Positions 42,257 to 45,376 of a stretch of DNA of 45,376 bases are shown piece after piece. Under the pieces are notes generated by a model, which was given only the letters and a program-made list of their open reading frames with translations, had not been told where the DNA came from and searched no databases. The stretch comes from an uncultured Caulobacterales bacterium (GTDB lineage: Bacteria > Pseudomonadota > Alphaproteobacteria > Caulobacterales > Maricaulaceae). The stretch spans positions 1 to 45,376 of the forward strand of contig CALDTL010000081.1 in assembly GCA_937923965.1 (NCBI GenBank), written 5' to 3'. Both the position numbers and the translations under genes were made by a program. Numbering within the stretch: position 1 is the stretch's first letter; each line of letters begins with the position of its first letter.

Positions 42257-44359
42257 TTACGGGAGGTCGGAGCTATCAAACCGGGTGATCTGGCCTGTCT
42301 CTGGGAAGCCAAGGATCAATCCATGAAATCCATTATCTCCATTATCGCCAACTGCGCTCCGGGTGCCGTATGCAATTGAAGCGCCTAAGCCGACATCAAG
42401 ATATGTGGCTTCCAATGGGCCGCTGGCAACAGTAAATCCTTCAGGAAGGCGAAAGCCAATAGCTTGAGGTGTGTCAGGTGTTGCAGCAAAAATATAGGTC
42501 TCCGCGCCGCTATCAAAATTGACAAATGCAAGATCTGAAGGCGTCCCCAGCGTCCAATCGCCCGTAAATGTCCCGATATCCGTCGACCCAAATCGCTCCA
42601 CGATATATTGTAAGCTGTGAGCGCCCTCGCGGGTTTCGTCAGCGACTATAACAGCCATTGCCCCGACAAAGCCTGGACGAGAAAGTCCTTTGACAAAACG
42701 CCGGTTTCCAACAGGCAAATCAGGATTTGTGTGGCGCCGGTCCGCGGAAAGCGTGATGCCGCCCGCTCCGTCATCGTCAATAACAAATCGCTGAACTTCG
42801 AAACTATTTGCGTCAAACCCAATGAAGTCTTTTTGACTGGTTGAGCCAACCGAAGATAGCGCGGAAAACGCGCAATAATTACTCCCGTCCTCAACGGAGT
42901 CTTGACGTGTTAAACTGCCGAAATCGAGGTCGCCTTGGTCGTCTACGCTATAGGTGAAAAGGTCGACACCGCCTTCGCGGCCTACCACCAAAAAATCTCC
43001 GGCGCTTGAGCTCTGAAACGAAAATTCAGACACACATACAGACTCAATCTCAAGGGTCCCAAGCGTTTGAAAAACAGCGTCAGCTTGCGAGCTATCTTGT
43101 TGCAAAAATGTGATACCGCCCGACTCTGTGACCGTATAGAGCGATGTTAAACCTTGCCTGAGTTTCGCGCCGCGCTCAAATTGAGGCGTCAAAACTTCGG
43201 TCGAACCCGGAGCAAAGGTCGCATCCCCAGCCACTCGTATCGTCCGCAATCCAACGAGGCCGCCTTCAATATCGCTTACGGCTATCAAACCATCAGTGGT
43301 CGGATTAAGGAAACCTTCGATGTCGAACAATTCCCCGCTGACCGATACGCTTTCTTCAATCTTTAAAGACACTGGGAAAGCTGGTGATTGCACGACATTT
43401 TTAACCTCAACATCCACGCGCTGCGTGGTCACATCGCGGCCATCACTGACCTGGGCTTCGAGCGTTATGAGTACGTCGGCCTCCACTTCCGGCGCCGCCG
43501 TCGTGAACCGCTCGGCCGCATCATCGAGGTCCAAAACAGGCCCCGCTATCTGCACATAAGAATAGGATAAATCATCGGCCTCAGGATCCGAAGATGCAGA
43601 GGCGTCAAATTCGATGTTCTCTCCTTCGTCGACAGAGGCTGGGGTCGCGACCAGACTCGCAATGGGGGCTTCATTATTCAGCACAGTGATGTTGACGGTC
43701 TGAGTGCTGGTATCGCGGCCGTCATTCACGCTCACTTCGACCGTTAGCGTGACGTCAGCTCCCACATCCGGCGCGGTAAAACTCGCCAAAGATCCGGTCT
43801 GTCCGGAGAGGTCCACATCCGGTCCCGCAACGACGGCATAGCTATAGGTGAGTGGATCCCCTTCCGCGTCCTCCGACGCTGACGCATCGATTGTGATAAT
43901 ATCGCCCTCGCGCACGGCGCTGTCTGCCGCCTGAAGCGTCGCGGCCGGCGCAGCATTGTTCAAAATTGTTACCTCTGCTGTGTCCGTTGCACTTAGACTT
44001 CCATCGCTGGCCGTGACCTGAATTGTGGCTGTCGTATTCGCGTCAACCGCAGGCGCTGTACCGCTCCCAGTCAGACCTGAAAGTGACAAGCCGAGATCGG
44101 GTCCCTGCGTCGTTGCAAGTGTGAAGCTTAAGCTATCATTGTCAGGATCGCTCCCCGAAACCGTGAAGGATAAGGTTTCACCCTCGCGAATTTCCGCCGG
44201 AAGATTGAGTAAACTCACGCTAGGGGCGCGGTTTGCAACGGGCGGAGTCACACTTCCGCCGCTACTACTACTGCCGCTACCGCCGCCCCCGCAAGCCGTC
44301 AGAAGCAAGCCAAGACCCGCAAGGCCGGCACTGAGGCCAATAGGTTTGAGTTTTATCAT
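42257..44359 (-). CDS. Lipoprotein with three PKD/cadherin-like repeats
   Basis: 700 residues. The signal MIKLKPIGLSAGLAGLGLLLTAC gives lipidation at Cys23, followed by a Gly/Ser-rich spacer. Three Ig-like repeats of about 90 residues follow (about 45-325), each with the pattern xSVREGDxIxxDASASxDxxxDxLxYSY...VxVSVNDGRDxxTxTVxIxVLNN, as in PKD or cadherin-like domains. Calcium binding is possible from the acidic loops. From about 330 to 700 there is a beta-rich, perhaps propeller-like region (SDIEGGLVGLRTIRV, GREGGVDLFTYSVDDQGDLDFG). The N-terminal lipid implies a position in the outer membrane, possibly exposed, with adhesion or surface binding as a guess. Start GGGGGGAT is upstream of the ATG. 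Confidence 0.8.
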   Translation of the reverse strand: MIKLKPIGLSAGLAGLGLLLTACGGGGSGSSSSGGSVTPPVANRAPSVSLLNLPAEIREGETLSFTVSGSDPDNDSLSFTLATTQGPDLGLSLSGLTGSGTAPAVDANTTATIQVTASDGSLSATDTAEVTILNNAAPAATLQAADSAVREGDIITIDASASEDAEGDPLTYSYAVVAGPDVDLSGQTGSLASFTAPDVGADVTLTVEVSVNDGRDTSTQTVNITVLNNEAPIASLVATPASVDEGENIEFDASASSDPEADDLSYSYVQIAGPVLDLDDAAERFTTAAPEVEADVLITLEAQVSDGRDVTTQRVDVEVKNVVQSPAFPVSLKIEESVSVSGELFDIEGFLNPTTDGLIAVSDIEGGLVGLRTIRVAGDATFAPGSTEVLTPQFERGAKLRQGLTSLYTVTESGGITFLQQDSSQADAVFQTLGTLEIESVCVSEFSFQSSSAGDFLVVGREGGVDLFTYSVDDQGDLDFGSLTRQDSVEDGSNYCAFSALSSVGSTSQKDFIGFDANSFEVQRFVIDDDGAGGITLSADRRHTNPDLPVGNRRFVKGLSRPGFVGAMAVIVADETREGAHSLQYIVERFGSTDIGTFTGDWTLGTPSDLAFVNFDSGAETYIFAATPDTPQAIGFRLPEGFTVASGPLEATYLDVGLGASIAYGTRSAVGDNGDNGFHGLILGFPETGQITRFDSSDLP

Positions 44360-44629
44360 GACGATCCCCCCGGACGTAAACGGTTCGCCGAGGTTCAGAT
44401 AATTATTTTACACTTGCAAGCAGAAAAAGCGCCTGAGTCGCTTCTGGCGCATATTTCAAAGATAGGCGTTGGCGCAAAATATTGCGCGTTTATTTGGCAC
44501 CTGCGTCGCGATCGCCGGATTATCCGGCGCGGCCACAAATTCCTATAACCGCTCAATGCGAGCGAGCGGGTCTCGCCGCTTTGGCGCGGCAGAGCGTCTA
44601 TCTATTAAAGGCCAAAGGCTCTGTATAGA
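44360..44629. other. Upstream region of the lipoprotein gene with two hairpins
   Basis: This holds the promoter of the minus-strand lipoprotein gene. The leader has GGGGGGAT as ribosome binding site. Two perfect hairpins lie further on: GCGCAA-AATA-TTGCGC (44472-44487) and CGCCGGA-TTA-TCCGGCG (44513-44529). The second could end transcription of the small gene at 44630-44761 on the minus strand. No T-run follows, so it is at best a weak terminator. Confidence 0.4.
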
Positions 44630-44761
44630 TCAGTCGGATGGATGCGGACCATGTTTGGGACACCAATCATTGGGATCACTCGAACAAGAGGGACCTAGCT
44701 CTGCGGGGATCGAAATATCAGACTCCGCTTCATCGACGCTCAAAGGTGTGTGTTCAGCCAT
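44630..44761 (-). CDS. Small acidic Cys/His-containing protein
   Basis: 43 residues from the ATG at 44761. The start is preferred over the longer frame because AAGGAGGT, a near-perfect Shine-Dalgarno sequence, lies five bases before it (44767-44774). The sequence is acidic at first (SVDEAESDISIPAELGP) and ends CSSDPNDWCPKHGPHP, with two cysteines and two histidines that could bind a metal. No signal peptide or helix is seen. I do not recognise the family. It is divergent from nothing and stands alone between the lipoprotein and the RNA-like element. The strong start signal is the main support. Confidence 0.55.
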   Translation of the reverse strand: MAEHTPLSVDEAESDISIPAELGPSCSSDPNDWCPKHGPHPSD

Positions 44762-45079
44762 AATAGACCTCCTTACAATCCTGCCTAGAAACAAGCATCT
44801 GAATGTTAATTGAACAATAATATCGGCAATAGAGCCGCGCCAGACCCCGAAAAAGCTCACCCTTTATCTCTCCAAGACCTGATTTGGAGGGTTTTTGTGC
44901 GTCCACTGCCGCGTTTCCGCGACTCGCAGCAAAAAAACACGGGAAGCTGCGAATGGCCGAACAGGTTTGATCTCACAGAACCGTTCCAAGAAAAACTTTA
45001 CGTCTTAAAATCATGTTTGCCCCCAAGATGCTCGTATCTTTCCCTGATTTCTCGGGCTTGAGGGCTCGCCAATTCTGTT
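44762..45079. other. Region between the small gene and the second RNA-like element
   Basis: No gene is supported. The open frame on the plus strand here lacks a ribosome binding site and family similarity. A possible plus-strand terminator (CTCCAA at 44870-44875 with TTGGAG at 44884-44889, then GGTTTTT) is visible. The first 60 bases should hold the promoter of the small gene. Confidence 0.35.
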
Positions 45080-45376
45080 TCGTTTCAACCGCTTATAAAA
45101 AACCTGAAAAACATAATCCCCACTTTCCCCCTTTACCCCTATTTTAAACTCGTTCCTCACATCGGGACAGGTAGACGTCATCTGCTGTTGTGAGGACGGT
45201 GGGGTTGAGCATCTTGAGGTGACACTTGAGACTGTGCCGGACCTTTTACGCTGAGAGACGACCGCTTTGTCTTAAACCGGGGCTGTCGGGACGGCTGGAA
45301 ACAGTTGGGTTGGTGTGCGGCGGTAGGAAACGCTCCGCACTGACACGCTAAGTTATCTTCACCAGATAATGAGGCG
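45080..45376 (+). ncRNA. Candidate structured RNA, copy 2 (runs to window end)
   Basis: This is the partner of the element at 12880-13170. The 22-base block at 45106-45127 is identical to 12903-12924. GGGACAGGT (45164-45172), TGTGCCGG (45233-45240), TGAGAGACGACC (45252-45263) and AACCGGG (45275-45281) follow in the same order with almost equal spacing. Downstream of 45281 the copies part. Here a strong hairpin GTGCGG/CCGCAC encloses CGGTAGGAAACGCT (45314-45340). No protein frame is shared. Whether the 3' end is inside the window is not known. The conserved 22-base block and A/T-rich spacer may be its promoter. Confidence 0.5.

Noticed and set aside
44810-45061. Plus-strand open frame of 83 codons
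   Set aside because: No ribosome binding site, no family similarity, and the sequence includes a terminator-like hairpin.
1-45376. CRISPR arrays, insertion sequences, retrons
   Set aside because: No regularly spaced repeats, transposase or reverse transcriptase signatures were found on either strand.

Overview
The window is a chromosomal segment of an alphaproteobacterium. The evidence is a fabA-fabB-fabI run, a petA-petB-petC (Rieske, cytochrome b, cytochrome c1) operon, etfB-etfA, an aerobic hemF, a tRNA-Leu(CAG) and many alphaproteobacterial-type periplasmic and lipoprotein genes. Moderate base composition and gene content fit the stalked or marine Hyphomonadaceae/Maricaulales-like groups. 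That family-level placement is inference.

Layout. Positions 1-12783 are housekeeping genes: a partial class IV aminotransferase, a metallo-beta-lactamase-fold lipoprotein and a D-2-hydroxyacid dehydrogenase on the minus strand; an SH3 protein; mtnP; the bc1 operon; trmL, hemF and a HAD hydrolase; a TPR protein; and fabA, fabB and fabI. From 12784 to 13343 there is no convincing protein gene, but there is a structured-RNA-like element. A diverged second copy lies at 45080-45376, at the end of the window.

Positions 13344-32377 look like a 19-kb genomic island. A perfect 21-bp direct repeat, which includes the 3' end of tRNA-Leu, lies at both ends. A truncated tyrosine-recombinase remnant sits directly beside the tRNA. 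The island is visibly richer in A/T than its flanks. It carries three operons that together look like a surface or secreted polysaccharide pathway: (a) minus strand: Ig-like secreted protein, membrane-anchored TIM-barrel glycosidase-like protein, GT4 glycosyltransferase; (b) plus strand: GT2 transferase fused to a STAS-like domain, flippase, and a 1042-residue GT-C-like membrane protein; (c) plus strand: TolC-like lipoprotein, MBOAT acyltransferase, and an SGNH-like protein with two copies of a C-terminal module. A fourth unit encodes a hybrid histidine kinase and an NtrC-type sigma-54 activator. Each of the three biosynthetic operons is preceded by a recognisable -24/-12 (sigma-54) element, and upstream of these lie repeated TTGCA/TGCAA palindromes. 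I therefore infer a self-contained, island-encoded sigma-54 regulon that makes, acylates and exports a glycan. This is the most interesting system in the window.

Positions 32448-44359 return to core genes: thpR, an aldo/keto reductase, a BI-1 family membrane protein, a bifunctional class A penicillin-binding protein, a YgjP-type metallopeptidase, a large unknown lipoprotein coupled to a TMEM175-like membrane protein, etfBA, and a lipoprotein with three PKD/cadherin-like repeats. A 43-codon small gene with a near-perfect ribosome binding site (44630-44761) and the second RNA-like element close the window.
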